DNA of 64,000 nt from Clavaria fumosa (taxonomy: Eukaryota > Basidiomycota > Agaricomycetes > Agaricales > Clavariaceae): positions 2,728,001-2,792,000 of the forward strand of contig OX637803.1 in assembly GCA_951802425.1 (NCBI GenBank). Direction: 5' to 3'. A program made the position numbers and the translations under genes. Positions 1 to 11,738 of the stretch are shown in pieces; the first letter of the stretch is position 1; every line of letters begins with the position of its first letter. Below the pieces are notes generated by a model, which searched no databases, had not been told where the DNA came from, and saw nothing but the letters and a program-made list of their open reading frames with translations.

Positions 1-1688
1 TCCACAACTCTCCAGGTCCCATCCATCTGCTGCTGTGAAAGGACTCCACCAGTTGCCAAGTTACTTGCATCTGTCTCTACCTTCCATCTCCCTTTATCTT
101 GTGGCAGAGCCAAGACCAGGGCCAATACGAGTGCCTGGCAGAGATCTCAGAAGGCTGCTTCCTCCTCCTCCTCCCATTTCCATGGAACCTTCCCAGTCAG
201 CCAGAAGAGTGGCTTTGCCTGGGCAGAAAGATTTGGGATGTGCCAGCAGAGGTAGTTCAACATCCCATTGAATCTCTGGACATCCTTCACATTCCTAGGA
301 TGTGGCCAATCTCGGACTGCCACACCCTTGGCTGGGTCATGCTCTAGCTGGTTGTCAGAGATCTTCATCCCCAGGAAGATGATCTCACTCTTCTCAAACT
401 TGCATTTACTGAGTTTGAGACACAACCCATTCTCTCCAAACTTCCTCAAGACCCAATCCATCCAATACTGGTGTGTTGCCAAATCCTCTGCAAACACAAT
501 GACATCATCCATGTATGCTCGGACATGCCCTCCTGCAATCTCCTCCCTCAGCACATGGTTCATGAAACATTGGAAGGTGGCTGGTGCATTCTGCAGTCTG
601 AACCACATGACAGCTGTTTCAAAGAGTCCATGAGGTGTCAAGAATGCACAGTGGTGCTGGTGCTCTGGCCAGACCTGCATGGATGGGAAACCTCTCTTCA
701 CATCAATCTTAGAGTAGATCGATGCTCCCTTAAGCACATCCACTGTGTCTCGGATGCGGGGGAGGGGGTACTTGTCCTTGATCAGGTGTGCATTTAGCCT
801 CAAGTAGTTGATAATCAGCCACAGCTTGTCCTTCTCATGTTTGAAGAAGAAGGGGCTGGCATACAGGGATTTTGAGGGCCAGATTCGTCCAGAAGCAAGC
901 TGCTTGTCCACCCAATGGTTCATCTCCACCATCTCCTCCCTCATCAGTGAGTATAGCTTGGAAGAGAGGTGCTCAGGGTCCTTTTTGAACTTGATCTTAA
1001 TATCAAAGTCCAGTCAGGAGTGGGGAAGTTCATCCCACTTTGCTTCACTAAAAACTGAAGGGTAGCAGCTGGGCCAATCAGGGGTAGGGCCAGAGTTGGG
1101 AAAACAGGTGTCCAGAATACTTGCAGATGCAAGGGTACTCATTTTTGGGGGTGCAGGGGCTTGAGGGGATGGAGAACACTGTGGGGGGCAGTGGGTAAGG
1201 CTCAGCTCTGCCTTCTTCCAGTCAATGTTGGGGTTGTGTCGCTTGAGCCAGTCATGCCCAAGGATGACCTTGTGGGTTTGGATCTTCCCTAGCAGGAAGT
1301 GGATCTGTTCATGATGGTCACCCATCATCACCAGCAGCTCGATTCCATACTGGATTTTACCCTCTCTATTCTGTGACCCATCCACATTGTACATTGTGAT
1401 TGGGTTCAGCAGGGGAGATGGTTCCAGTCCCACTCTTCTTGCCCACTCCAGGTCCATGAAGCAGTTGGTGCATCCTGAGTCGACAAGGGCCTTCATCATA
1501 GCCCCCTTGCCAGTGATGAGAGCCTCCAAGTGCACCTGGATGGCTAGCTCTTGTGGCACATGTTTCCCCACTTCTGGCTGCACCATGGTTGGGTGCTCTG
1601 CCAGCCTCACTTCCTCCTTCACCTCAGCCCCAATTTGGGTATGTCTCTGCTGCAAGATAGTATATCGGGGTATACTTGCAGCAGGCAC
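1..1688 (-). pseudogene. pol: gypsy Pol fragment: protease, reverse transcriptase, start of RNase H
   Basis: The protease region (1014-1688) has the aspartic motif DSGCTN. Reverse transcriptase follows in another open segment (147-944) with YMDD at the active site and the usual fingers and palm order. A TGA at about 147-149 ends that segment just before RNase H, at the same place as in gypsy B, and the frame also shifts near 1015. The arginine codon before YMDD is still CGA here but TGA in gypsy B, so the two copies decayed separately. The 3' end lies outside the window. Confidence 0.85.
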
Positions 1689-1766
1689 AGGGATGGAAAG
1701 GGGGCTGGCACAGTCCTTCTCCCCAGCAGGAGCCCTCCTCTCTCTCTTGTACAGCTCCAGGCAGGC

Positions 1767-2516
1767 TCAAAGTTTCACAATCTCTTTCTCATATTCATCC
1801 ACCATTCGGGGGGCACATGGTACTGCCCAGGTTTGGGCCCTTGGGACCTGCAGATGGATATTGGGCAGGGGGCAGAATTGGACAGCATGGCCAGTCTGGT
1901 GGCATCGGAAACAATGCCTCTCATCAGCAGGGGCCCATCCTTGGGCCATGGCCACATCCAGAGGTCGCAGAAAGGTTGCGCCAGGTTGTGGTAGGGTTGC
2001 TGCAGGTCTCGCAGAGGTTGCAAAAGGTCGCACAGGGGTCATGGTGGGTTGCAGTATCTGTTCTGTGAGCAGTTGTCTTTGCTGGGCATCAAGTCTTTCT
2101 GCCAGCATCCTCCATTCTCCATAAGTCTCTGGCATCGGGGAGACACCATAGATTCTCTCCACCAACCTCCTACTCCGGTTCAACTCCAGCCAATGGACTA
2201 GGACTCCTGAGTCCTTCTCTGCACTCAACTCTGCTCATCAGAACAGTGTCTCAAATTTTGCAAAGAACTCCAGTGCCATCATGGCACCCTGTTTCAACCT
2301 TGCAATATCAGCAAGGGCAGTCATACAGTCATTCGGGTCATCAAATGCCTGCTTCATCTCATCCATAAACTCTACCCAGGTTCTGGCCTTGCCACTACCC
2401 AGGATCTCTTCCGCCTTCATATTCACCCATTCTGCAGCAAATCCATCTCCAACAATTTTGCACAGAGCAAAGAGGACCTTCACCAGGTCCATAGCATAGG
2501 TAGTTGGGTTCGCCAT
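1767..2516 (-). pseudogene. gag: gypsy Gag protein, broken by stop codons
   Basis: This is the retrotransposon capsid/nucleocapsid gene. It starts at the ATG at 2516 with MANPTTYAMDLV, has a retroviral-type capsid region, and ends with a CCHC zinc knuckle (CFRCHQTGHAVQFC) that binds RNA. Compared with the intact reading in gypsy B (41214-41972), the frame is broken at about 2236 by TGATGA where B has CGATGG, a C-to-T plus a G-to-A transition. Three codons are also missing near 2078. It cannot make a full Gag. Confidence 0.85.
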
Positions 2517-2739
2517 AAACAGGAGGCGAAGGGATCAGAGGAATGTATGGAAGTTCCTTTTCTGCTCATCAAAGGGGGCAACAGCTAGGTCCAGAATTCT
2601 ATAGCACTGTAAAATAAAGTTCCAGGCCTTGGGCACTCAGGATTTCTTCGATCTCTTAGCAGTCCTGTCCTCTTAGGCTGCTCTTCTATGTACTTATGTA
2701 CCTATAGAACTCTTATTCTATGAAACTATTGCTAGCATG

Positions 2740-3599
2740 GGTTCTCAATACCCTTATTATAACTGCAACCTTAGATTTGAGCATGAGATTTATTCCTACA
2801 GTTATAATACAAGTGTTGTAATAACCTACCATAATTGGCAGTTTTCCACAACCATTGTGCAGCCACCAAGACTGTTCTACAGCCAAGCCACATGCTGCCA
2901 GCAACAAGCTGCACAGAGCTGTGGCTTCAGTCCTCCCACATTTGCCATTGGTATGTGTATATTTGAACTGTCTGCCAGTGGCCATGGTTTGTGCACTCAC
3001 CCATTGGCAACATGTCTCCCTCAACTGCTTCAGTGGCATTTTTCTGTACCAGGGCTCAAATCCTTTAATCTGGTGGAAGGTCGGCTCTTCCTTTTCTATC
3101 TCAAATGAAACTGATCATCTCCCTAGGCCCAAAAAATCACATTGCACATGATATTCTCTGCATTCCTGGGGTTAGTATTTCAGTAGAGTGCCTATTTTCC
3201 AGTTGCAGGCAAACAATATCAGATGCTTGCTCATCCATGACAGCATCCACTGCTGCATTGACAGTCTGCACAAAAGCATGGTTGAAGGAAGGGCAGGGAG
3301 ATGACATTGAGTTTCTTAGGGATGTGTGTACTTGATTAAGGTTATAATACAGTTACACATAGGTTATGTTGGAGTTAAACTATGACTATGGTTATTATAC
3401 ACTTACTATAACCTCCCATAGGGTGCAGTTATATTAAATATCCTGTGCTGAAATAATGTAACTGTATATGGCCAGCCCTAGCCAGAACTCCCTGCATCTC
3501 ACCATCATGCATGGCCTACCAACATAATCCCCAATCAGCTCGAAAACGGGAAACAAAACAAGATGAAGGAACAAAAACGGCTGTGAGCAACTCACCTCA
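2740..3599. other. AT-rich gap, possible small inverted-repeat element
   Basis: No gene is recognised. Sequences resembling TATAACTGCA occur near 2757-2775 and, inverted, near 3418-3440. Several GGTTATAATAC-like blocks lie between. This fits a decayed non-autonomous DNA transposon of about 680 bp that replaced the 5' end of the neighbouring gypsy copy. The ends are imperfect, so the call is weak. Confidence 0.3.
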
Positions 3600-5840
3600 A
3601 TGATCCGGGAGATGTTATCACCAATGAGTGCCTCGTCCAGCCCGAGACCTTTCTCCCCACTTGATGTGGCTCCCCCAATCCATGCATCTTCACTCCAAGC
3701 CTCACACGGACATACTCGTATATGGGCCTCGTCCGGCCTAAGAATCGTCCAACCGGAGCGGGGCCCTTCGCCCCAGTCAGGTACGCCGTCCGAACAGAGC
3801 CTCCGCACGCTCCGCGACGCGCGCCATGAATGTCTGCACCGAGTCCAGTGCTCTACAGACACGCGCACGCTCGTTGTCCTCACCATCCGTCGCGTCACCA
3901 ACGTCCAAATGCCTCCGCTTTTGAGGAAGACTGGGGAGCTCGACTCGCACATCTTGTGGATCCGCTGGTCACTGTCCATCGTGCTTGTCGACACAAGCGT
4001 CTCGCGCATGGCCATCCAGACCTTCTTGCCGATGTTGTCTCCGTCCACGTCCGCGGTAAAGAGAGCGAACGCGTTCTGATACTCTTCAGTGATAATAGTG
4101 TTCAAACAATCGTAGAAGTCGTGTTTCAAGGTACGCAGGTCCAACGCCTGGCACAGTACATAGAGGTACGATGCCATAAGCAGCACTTCCACTGAATTTA
4201 TCGCAGCACGGGCAGAGATCAACGCCAATGAGCTGCAGAAAAAAGAGAACAAGGGTGTAAGAACAACCGAGCGACATGTCATCAAAGGGATTCTTACTTG
4301 ACCGACTGATTGTGCTACTCGGCGGGCTGAATATGCGTCGTAACAGGATAAGCAAGGTAGCCCAGTTCGCTGACATACGCAGCTGTAGCGATGTCGATGC
4401 CCTTGGAAATTCAGCGACGGGTCCGTCGCGGCCGCATTCGGAGGCAGGGCAGGCCACCATTCATAGCCGGGTTGAGCAGCTCTGTAGACTGCGCGAAAAT
4501 AATCTTGCCGGTGTGGTGCAACGCGAGCGTAGTCTTTTCCATTGCATTGCTGACAGCCATCAGCTGGAATTTGCCGCAGTGATGCACTTCCCCGCTTTGC
4601 ACGTCAAACAGAGGGTTGTCCGTTGCCGTAGAATAGATGCTCGGCTAGATTGAGCGGAAGGAAAGAAAAAACCACACTCGAGTCCAGTTCTATCGTAACA
4701 GCCTCAGACGCGTGAAGAACATCCTCCACCTGCGGTCCCAGAAACTAGGCCGCTGTGCGTAGGGGTTGCCGATCCTGTCGAAGCACCCTATTATCCTCAT
4801 CAATACTCCGCCCCTCTTGGTTTGCGAGTGCGAATGCACTTCCTTCAAGAAGGTCCCAAATAATGCGAGCAGATTCAATCTAGGTGAGTTTAAAATAAGA
4901 CAGGATGACTAAAATAAATAAAAAGGCTGTCTGCTAACCTGGCCAGGATGAGGGCGGGCGGTATCATGTATGAAAGGGTGGTACGATCCACGCACGCCGC
5001 CAAGGGTCTCTACACAGCACCGTGAGAACATGGGAAAGAAGGGCTAGGTGTACGGCATCATGCAGCGCCAGCGCGGCCATCGCTGCGGAGAATGCGGTGC
5101 CGTTGGGGATGCTGAGATATTCCTTGTCTTCAAACACGAAGGGCGTGACGCCATGCGCTCTGAACGCTTCGTGCGTAGACACGAGCTGCCGAGGCCCGAA
5201 CCTCGCCGGACCGACAAATACGCGGATCGCAGGATTCCCGAGGAGCACAGTGGCTACATATGAGAGGGGAGAGAGGTCTTAAAACAAGCCATATCAGATA
5301 TGTGTTCGTCCTTGCCCAAATGCATTGCTGCAACCGGTTCATGGGAGGAAGGAAACTGGGTCTCTACCTCCTGAAGCGGATATGCTGGTCCTGAGGGGTA
5401 CAAGGGGGACGATGTTATCTTGAAGAAGCTCTCCGAGTTTATCTACGAGCTCCCAGCGAACGCTAGAGTGGCCGCGAATAAGACAATTCATCCGAATGAG
5501 AATGGCGCCACGGACCCAGGACTCCGGCATGCTTATAGAATTGAGCAGGGTAATACAGAATACAGATGTGGGCTGCATGGATAGGGGCACATGGATAGGG
5601 GCACACCAACAAAGTGATGAAAGCATTGCCTAATGCTGAACAGTCATCGGTGCGAGTGACCGCTGCCCAAGAGGTTGTCAATTAGACAAGAGACTGAGAA
5701 CAACACGGAGGAAGAAAAAAAAAAAGACCGACCACTCTCGCCAAAGCCGGTGTTTAATCTAGAGGCTGATCCTAGCCTGCAAAGTGGAGACGATGGCAGC
5801 TCGACCCTTCTTGAGCTCTGGTGATTCGTCAAGCTTAACG
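3600..5840 (-). pseudogene. phenylalanine ammonia-lyase (PAL/HAL family) pseudogene
   Basis: Ordered pieces of a fungal PAL, the enzyme that deaminates phenylalanine to cinnamate, can be read on the minus strand. In protein order they are: LNTGFGESG (about 5740); [15 protein letters not shown] leading to the MIO-forming triad Ala-Ser-Gly (codons 5369-5377); PNGTAFSAAMAALALHD (about 5080); [12 protein letters not shown] (about 4960); FLGPQVEDVLHASEA (about 4720); [17 protein letters not shown] (about 4480); and a C-terminal block ending near GDNISRIIE (about 3610). In-frame TAG codons lie at 4745-4747 (just before FLGPQ) and 4315-4317 (in the PAE-HNQ motif). Frames also shift between 4400 and 4440. 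The MIO triad survives, but the gene cannot encode an intact enzyme. Possible introns remain recognisable, which favours a decayed chromosomal gene over a processed copy. Confidence 0.82.
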
Positions 5841-6089
5841 CGCGTGATACCGCGCTACAGCAGTGAGCGTGGCAATCGAGAGCGTGGTTCCATTGACTAT
5901 GGCGGGGTTGTCATTGCTCGATGGTGCAACATATGTGTGTGTAAGTGAGAGACATAGTGCGGCAAGAGAGAAACGCACTCGTAACCTTGTGCGACAGGAC
6001 CTGAGAAGGGAAACACACGTGACACAATGTAACACATTGCGGCTATACAGCGGTGAGGGTTTCAATTCCTTCTTGTTCCCGGCCCATCA
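5841..6089. other. spacer between PAL pseudogene and tandem repeat
   Basis: Nothing recognisable. The short open frames on both strands lack domain features. Confidence 0.4.
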
Positions 6090-7030
6090 ACATACTCAAG
6101 CAAAGCCATACCTCGAAGGGTTACGCGAAACTCAAGAATTTGTTTACTAAGTGTCACACGGACATGCGGTGAGTGGAAAATGGTCGCCCGACGGAGTAAT
6201 CGGACGAGATAATTGAATTCACAGAGCTCTCAGCCCGATACTTTCAATTCAGTTGTTATCCCATGAATTTGCCAATCCACGGCATTCCGCTGCCATTGGA
6301 GGTTTCAGGTTCGTCAGCACTCACCGCACCACATCAAGCAAAGCCACACCTCGAAGGGTTACGCGAAACTCAAAGACTTGTTTACTAAGTGTATCACACG
6401 GACATGCGGTGAGTGGAAAATGGTCGCCCGACGGAGTAATCGGACGAGGTAATTGAATCCACACAGCTCTCAGCCCGATACTGTCAATTCAGTTGTTATC
6501 CCGTGAATTTGCTAATTTGCCAATCCATGGCATTCCGCTGCCACTGGCCATACATCGGTGATGTTTCAGGTTCATCGGCACTCACCGCACCACATCAAGC
6601 AAAGCCACACCTCGAAGGGTTACGGGAAACTCAAGAATTTGTTTATTTAAGTGTCACACGGACATGCGGTGAGTGGAAAATGGTCGCCCGACGGAGTAAT
6701 CGGACGAGATAATTGAATTCACAGAGCTCTCGGCCCGATACTGTCAATTCAAATGTTATCCCATGGATTTGCCAATCCACGGCATTCTGCTGCCACTGGA
6801 GGTTTCAGGTTCGTCGGCACTCACCGCACCACATCAAGCAAAGCCACACATCGAAGGGTTACGGGAAACTCAAGAATTTGTTTATTTAAGTGTATCACAC
6901 GGACATGCGGTGAGTGGAAAACAGTCGCCCGACGGAGTAATCGGACGAGATAATTGGATTCAGTCCGATGCTGTCAATTCAGTTGTTATCCCGTCATCCT
7001 CTAATTTACCAATTCACGGCATTCCGTCCA
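6090..7030. repeat. tandem repeat, about 240 bp x 4
   Basis: The block TCGAAGGGTTACG recurs near 6113, 6351, 6612 and 6851. Each is followed by GACATGCGGTGAGTGGAAA, then ACGGAGTAATCGGACGAG, then CAATTCA..GTTATCCC. Spacing is about 237-260 bp. The third copy has an extra CCATACATCGGTGATG stretch, and the last runs out near 7020. A diverged single piece occurs at about 9187-9230. The overlapping open frames are repeat shadows. Confidence 0.85.
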
Positions 7031-7879
7031 TACACCATACAGATGGTGATACCGAAATGGCAATTCAATTACTATTACCGATTTAGCATCGAATTATTAG
7101 CATATAAAGAGACAGCCCTTAACATAGACAGCCCCAACAGATCCCACAAGTGAGACTACAACGAGACAGCGAAGATGAAATGGGAGGTTGCGGTTCACAC
7201 GCTAGTCGTAATGATGTGAGTCTGCAATAGCGTCTTACTGTTAAACAAACTGACCCAATTTTTAGTCTGACGACGAGGAGGATGCACCGCCACAGTCTGA
7301 CGACGGGGATGATTCACAGCCACAGGCCCCAGAAGGGGACAACCCGGACATCATGGTAGAAGTATGTCTCCGATAAATAACTGTCTTACTACTACAAACT
7401 GATATCCTCACCAGGATGTCGCACCACCACGCCCTCCCTCCAAAGACACCAGCCCCGCCAGCCCCGCCAGCCCCGCCAGCCCCGAACCCCCACCCCCCCC
7501 CCCCAAAGGATAGGTGATAGGAAATGATCAAGCCGAGGCGAGTCCTTGAAGAAAAGAACCCACACCTTTTACTCATCTCTTCTTCACCATTCCGATTCCA
7601 GACCTCCTCGTCGCTACCTGAAGCAAAGAGAATAAATTGAATGCGAGGGTTTCTCATGTCTTTGAATGTGTAGAAAGAATGTTGTTTGAATCGAAAGAAG
7701 TGATTTCAATCCTTTGGCAAAGCCGATGTCAGACAACGCCGACACCATTGAAGAAGGCGATCCAGCTCGAGTGATACACGCGTGCCACACTCCCTCTCTT
7801 CCACCCACCTCCAGATCCTCCCTGCCTCCTCCCCTTTTCACAACTCGCCGGTCTCCCGTACCCCTCCCATCGTCCCGCT
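7031..7879. other. gap with a low-complexity acidic/proline-rich coding-like patch
   Basis: A stretch at 7265-7512 reads as acidic then Pro-Ala-Ser-rich (SDDEEDAPPQSDD..., then repeats of SPA), with GT...AG boundaries at about 7368-7416. It could be exons of a small gene starting near 7174, but phases do not join cleanly at the first intron and nothing is homologous to my eye. The rest of the gap shows nothing. Confidence 0.25.
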
Positions 7880-8475
7880 ATGACCACGTTCGGCGATTTC
7901 TCCGTTTTATGTAGAAATGTCCCTTCCTATCCGTGGCGTAATTTGCTCTATCATCAGGCAAAGTCTCGCTTAAAAATCCCCGCACTGGCACTCAGCTGCT
8001 GTATCTCAGAGGTCCTTTCCACCCAGCTCTTGAAATCATCTACTACCCTCAAGGCTCTTCTGCTAACCCAGCGAGTGCTCCTGTCGGCATCAACCCAGTT
8101 TGTGGTATACCCAGGCTCGGTTTCAATGGTTCATTTGCCAACATCGCCAACATCATCGTATCTGGCGTGAGCGCGGTCGTCGCCTTCTTCATAGGAGGAA
8201 AGCTGCTGTCGGTATGTCACCAACGAGCCCACACTACTCCCCCATTCACCCCCCCTCCCCCAAAAAATATCAACCAAATCCTTTCTCACCCTGTTCTACA
8301 TCGTCGCATTCAGCCTCGACGAAGTTCGATCATTCCTGAGGTTTCTCATGCCAGCCACATCCTTTATTCTCTCAAAGCTGGCCTACTTTTTGTTGGGCAA
8401 GGTCATCTGCAAGTTGCGTTGCCGATGCCATTTACCCTCCTCCAGTGTGGAATTGATCTGGGGCTTATGTGTCAA
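7880..8475 (+). pseudogene. chitin synthase export chaperone (Chs7-like), fragmented
   Basis: Chs7 family proteins are ER membrane chaperones needed for chitin synthase to leave the ER. Three family-like pieces are in order. An N-terminal block MTTFGDFSVLCRNVPSYPW starts at the ATG at 7880. Next is GINPVCGIPRLGFNGSFANI with a following membrane helix (about 8085-8200), ending in HRRKAAVG one frame over and a GTATGT donor at about 8212. Last is a C-terminal helix block DEVRSFLRFLMP...YFLLGKVICK (about 8320-8412). The central membrane helices, probably over 100 residues, are missing and the frame shifts at least once. I recognise the family from these motifs only; a homology search would settle it. 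Confidence 0.6.
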
Positions 8476-9859
8476 CGACTTGCCCCCACCTGAACGACAT
8501 ATTCACATGAATCCGGGTTCGCCGGAGCGAGGATGCGAAACAAAACAAAAAATGAATGCCAACCAGAGGGAATCACACTTGTAATGTCCGCACCGCCCAT
8601 GATGATGTCGCAGACGCTGGGGATTTTAGAAATGATAAATATCCACTTCCAAATTTTATGTCGCACCGTGGGGGCGAGTGGAGGTCAAAAACGGAAAGGC
8701 CATGCACTGTCGTCGGCCTGACCTGCCGCTGCTGCTGCTTCCACTGGAAATATGTTGCGGTCATCGCTGCAGAACATTCAGCTGGTTCACCAACATGTGA
8801 TCTGCCTCGGCACCACAGCCCTCGCAGCTAGTCCAGCTAGACATCCGGCTCACTTGTCTCGGCACAGATGGCGGCCAGCCCTTCCTTCAACTCTCACTTG
8901 GACTTTTTTTTTGCAAACACGAGAGCAGTGGCGGCTTTGGCCGCGCGGGCAATGAATTGGCTGTGTGAGATATATGTGTGGTCCGGTCGTCGAGCTCTCG
9001 GATGGACGATTGGGCATGCTCGACGCAAGACATCTCGGGGACGAGTTCATCTGCGGCCTTTGAAACAGAAAAGGATGCGGCGGTCATTGAACTGCGTGAT
9101 TGGCCTTCGCCGCGGTGAGGAAACGAAGGGTTGGGACTGTCTTCGAACACTTTCATTTCCTGAGCATGACACGGAGGAGGCAGCCACAGTGAATGGAAAA
9201 TGGCCAGCCATTGGACAAGATAATTGAGTTCTGGTAGTACTCGAACTGATAGAGGTTCTGTTCAATTGATGGGTGACTGGTGAAACTCTCATGAGGGATG
9301 ACTTGTGACCTTAAAGGTGGGAAGATGAATCCTTCCAGTGCGAAGTTCTCAGCAGCGACATTTGCTGTCAGACTTAGTTGAGTTCTCTCAAATAAGTGTA
9401 GAGATGAAAAGATTGAAGCTAGAGTACATGTGGGCTAGTCCCAGGTCTTATATACTCTAGCTATAGGTTGTACATGATGGATGAGTCATTGATTAAATAT
9501 CAGAGCTGATAGATGATTGGGAAAGCTGCATGCTTGCACTGGAATGCTGAGTGCGAGCTGTATTGATTCATGTTGGGAAATCTTATGATGATGATGTCAT
9601 CAGTGATCGAGCACAGTCCCTGCTTTGATGCATTACATCATAGTCGGCTGCATCTGATCTTGTTGGGGATTAGATCAGGAGATCAGATGATCTGTGATCG
9701 AGCTGCTCTGAGTCATGATCATCTGATTGACTGACATGATGTAGTGATTGTCTGATCAACTGACATGATGTAGTGATCAAGTGAAACTGATCTTTGATCA
9801 GAGATCTTCTTAGGGGTGATCGTGATTGATGGATAGGGGCTTTGTCCAATCAAGGTTGA
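8476..9859. other. gene-poor gap with TGATCA-rich palindromic stretch
   Basis: No gene recognised at 8476-9300, although the composition there is GC-richer and could hold exon relics. From about 9640 to 9830 the DNA is packed with GATCA/TGATC words and a roughly 33-bp direct repeat containing GACATGATGTAGTGAT (at about 9735 and 9768). It may be a decayed LTR of gypsy A, but no second LTR copy is visible to confirm this. Confidence 0.35.
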
Positions 9860-9917
9860 GATCAGCCTGTAGATAAAAGGAGGGCTCCCTTCCTCTTGCT
9901 GTCTCTTCAGAGTCTGC

Positions 9918-10211
9918 TTGCTATGTGCCTCCAAGGCCACCACCCTGTCGAGTTCTTCCCTCTTCGCCCCTCATACTGGGGTTAAACTCTCTTGCAATAC
10001 TTTCCATTGGTGGGTTCAACTTGTCCCTGCTGATGCAGACCTCTACTGGGTCCTCGACTGCTGCTTCACCTGTGGGGACCCTTCCCACCTTGTCAAGGAT
10101 TGTTCCTTGACCCAAGGTCCTTATCAATGTATCTGCGACCTTCTTGAGGACCCTCATGGTGAGTTAGCTGAGCTGCTCCTCTCTGCTTCTGGTGAGTCTG
10201 ATTGTTCATAG
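9918..10211 (+). pseudogene. Gag-like fragment with CCHC zinc knuckle (gypsy A)
   Basis: The open segment contains CFTCGDPSHLVKDC, a C-x2-C-x4-H-x4-C zinc knuckle typical of retrotransposon nucleocapsid. No start with capsid upstream is visible. A second open stretch at 10285-10698 is rich in Pro, Leu, Ser and Asp, and may be gag/protease linker; I do not recognise it. Confidence 0.55.
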
Positions 10212-10799
10212 GTTTGGACTGGGCTCCTCTCTGTCCTTCCTCACCAATCACCTGGGCCACCACCCCCTGAAGTGATCAAGGCACTTGGTACCAAGGTGGG
10301 CAGGATTGGGCTGGAATCAGTTCTGGTCCTGTACATCCTGCTTACCATCCTCAGGCCCAGATCTTCAACCTCTGGGTGCCCTGTTGGTGGCACCTCCTCT
10401 GTTGCCCTCCCTTCCTACTGTTGACCTCCCCCCTGCCTATTCCTCCCTCCTGTCTCCTGCTCTGGACAATGAGGGCCCTCTCAGTGCTGTGCAGGATCTG
10501 CAAGAGGCAGCCTTAGAGGCTGGGATCTGGGATGGTCAGTTTGCCTCTCATCCCTTGAGGGTCACCCTTGGGTTCATGGGTGAGTCAGACTTCTCAGACT
10601 CCTCTGATGAGTCATGGGGCAAGGAGTCTTGGGGGTCTGAATATAGTACTTTGGGCTCTTCCTTTGATGAAGAGAGGCCCTGGCTCTCTTTCACATAGAT
10701 AAATATTGTACTTTATCTTGTGATAAAATATATGTCCAGGGTTTGGCCCCTTGTTCTTGGATTTTGTATGGTGTTTCTTAAGTTAAGAGATTGAAATTT

Positions 10800-11215
10800 G
10801 CTGGCTGGATAGTATGGATGACACTTTCATGACAACATTTTGGTTGGACCAAGACTATGGCCTTGGTCTTCAGGGACTATACCTGGCCAAAACTCCAAGG
10901 ATTTGTATTGGACTTTTGCAAATCTTGCACAACTTGTGGTAGGGCAAAAGCCCCTCAGCATAAGCCATATGGAATGCTCAAGCAGCTGCCCATATCTGGG
11001 AAACTGTGGAATTCCATCTTGATGGATTTCATTGAGCAACTCCCAGAGAGCTCCAGTTTCACCACAATCTTGGTGGTTGTTGATAGGTTTATGAAGCAGG
11101 GAATTTTCATCCCAATGACCAATGAAGTGAACTCTGCAGAGTTGGCTCACCTGTTCGTACTCCATGTCTTTTTGAAACATGGAGTTCCATCCACTATGGA
11201 CCCAATAGCAGGTTG
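10800..11215 (+). pseudogene. gypsy A integrase, N-terminal half
   Basis: This reads as the integrase zinc-binding domain (CKSCTTCGRAK at about 10920) followed by the start of the catalytic core. The first catalytic aspartate lies in LMDFIEQLP, followed by VVVDRFMKQ. Homology ends at HGVPST (about 11195), just before the second catalytic aspartate. That residue and the catalytic glutamate are at 39900-40030, beyond the inserted block. Together the two pieces make one integrase core split by about 28.6 kb. Confidence 0.85.
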
Positions 11216-11249
11216 ATATCACCATCTGGTCAGATGATTTATGACTTTC

Positions 11250-11738
11250 ACCCAAAAAACAGGTGATGGGTGATTTTGGAATTAAGGGATATTGAGCTGG
11301 AGGGTATTGAGTGATACAACACACCCATCACTTTGAGTGATATTATTAATAAACTGGAGAATATTGAGTGATACAAAACACCTCTCAATTTGACTGATAT
11401 TAAGCTGGAGGATATAATACACCTCTCAATTTGAGTGATATTAAACTGGAGGATATTGAGTGATATAATACACCTCTCAATTTGAGTGATATTAAACTGG
11501 GGGATATTGAGTGATAGAAAACACCCCCTTGATTTGGGTGATATGAAGCTGGAGGATATTGAGTGATACAAAACACCCCCTTGATTTGGGTGATATTAAA
11601 CTGAAGGATATTGAGTGATACAATACACCCCATTAATTTGGGTGATACTAAGGATATTGAGTGATATAATACACCCCTCAATTTGAGTGATTAAACTGGA
11701 GGACTTTGAGTGATACAATACACCCCTCAATCTAAGTA
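11250..11738. repeat. minisatellite, about 50-57 bp unit, left of the giant element
   Basis: The units read like GGATATTGAGTGATACAA, then ACACCCCT..ATTTGGGTGATATTAAACTGGA, repeated about eight times with drift. The same unit reappears at about 37835-37880 immediately right of the giant element. The minus-strand open frames here are repeat shadows. Confidence 0.85.

Larger units (their letters stand above)
1..2739 (-). mobile_element. Ty3/gypsy LTR retrotransposon, same family as gypsy B, truncated by window start
   Basis: On the minus strand this carries gag, a zinc knuckle, a DSG protease motif and reverse transcriptase with YMDD, and it runs off the window start within RNase H. It matches gypsy B at 40990-43700 almost base for base. 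The match stops abruptly at 2739, so the 5' untranslated part and LTR are missing or replaced. I see no LTR for this copy. Confidence 0.9.
9860..11215 (+). mobile_element. gypsy A (chromovirus), 5' piece: gag remnant and first half of integrase
   Basis: This is the first of three pieces of one Ty3/gypsy element on the plus strand. It continues at 39846-40323 and 49890-50370. The protease, reverse transcriptase and RNase H that should lie between gag and integrase are absent, so the element was internally deleted before or after the nested insertions. Confidence 0.8.

Noticed and set aside
3434..4285. A 283-residue minus-strand protein as an independent gene
   Set aside because: Its first third is the C-terminal part of PAL; the rest is out-of-frame read-through of the same pseudogene.
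6090..7030. CRISPR-like array
   Set aside because: Units are about 240 bp with no short-repeat/unique-spacer pattern, in a eukaryotic genome.
11250..11700. Minus-strand frames of repeated YHSI-type peptides
   Set aside because: Direct products of the minisatellite unit.
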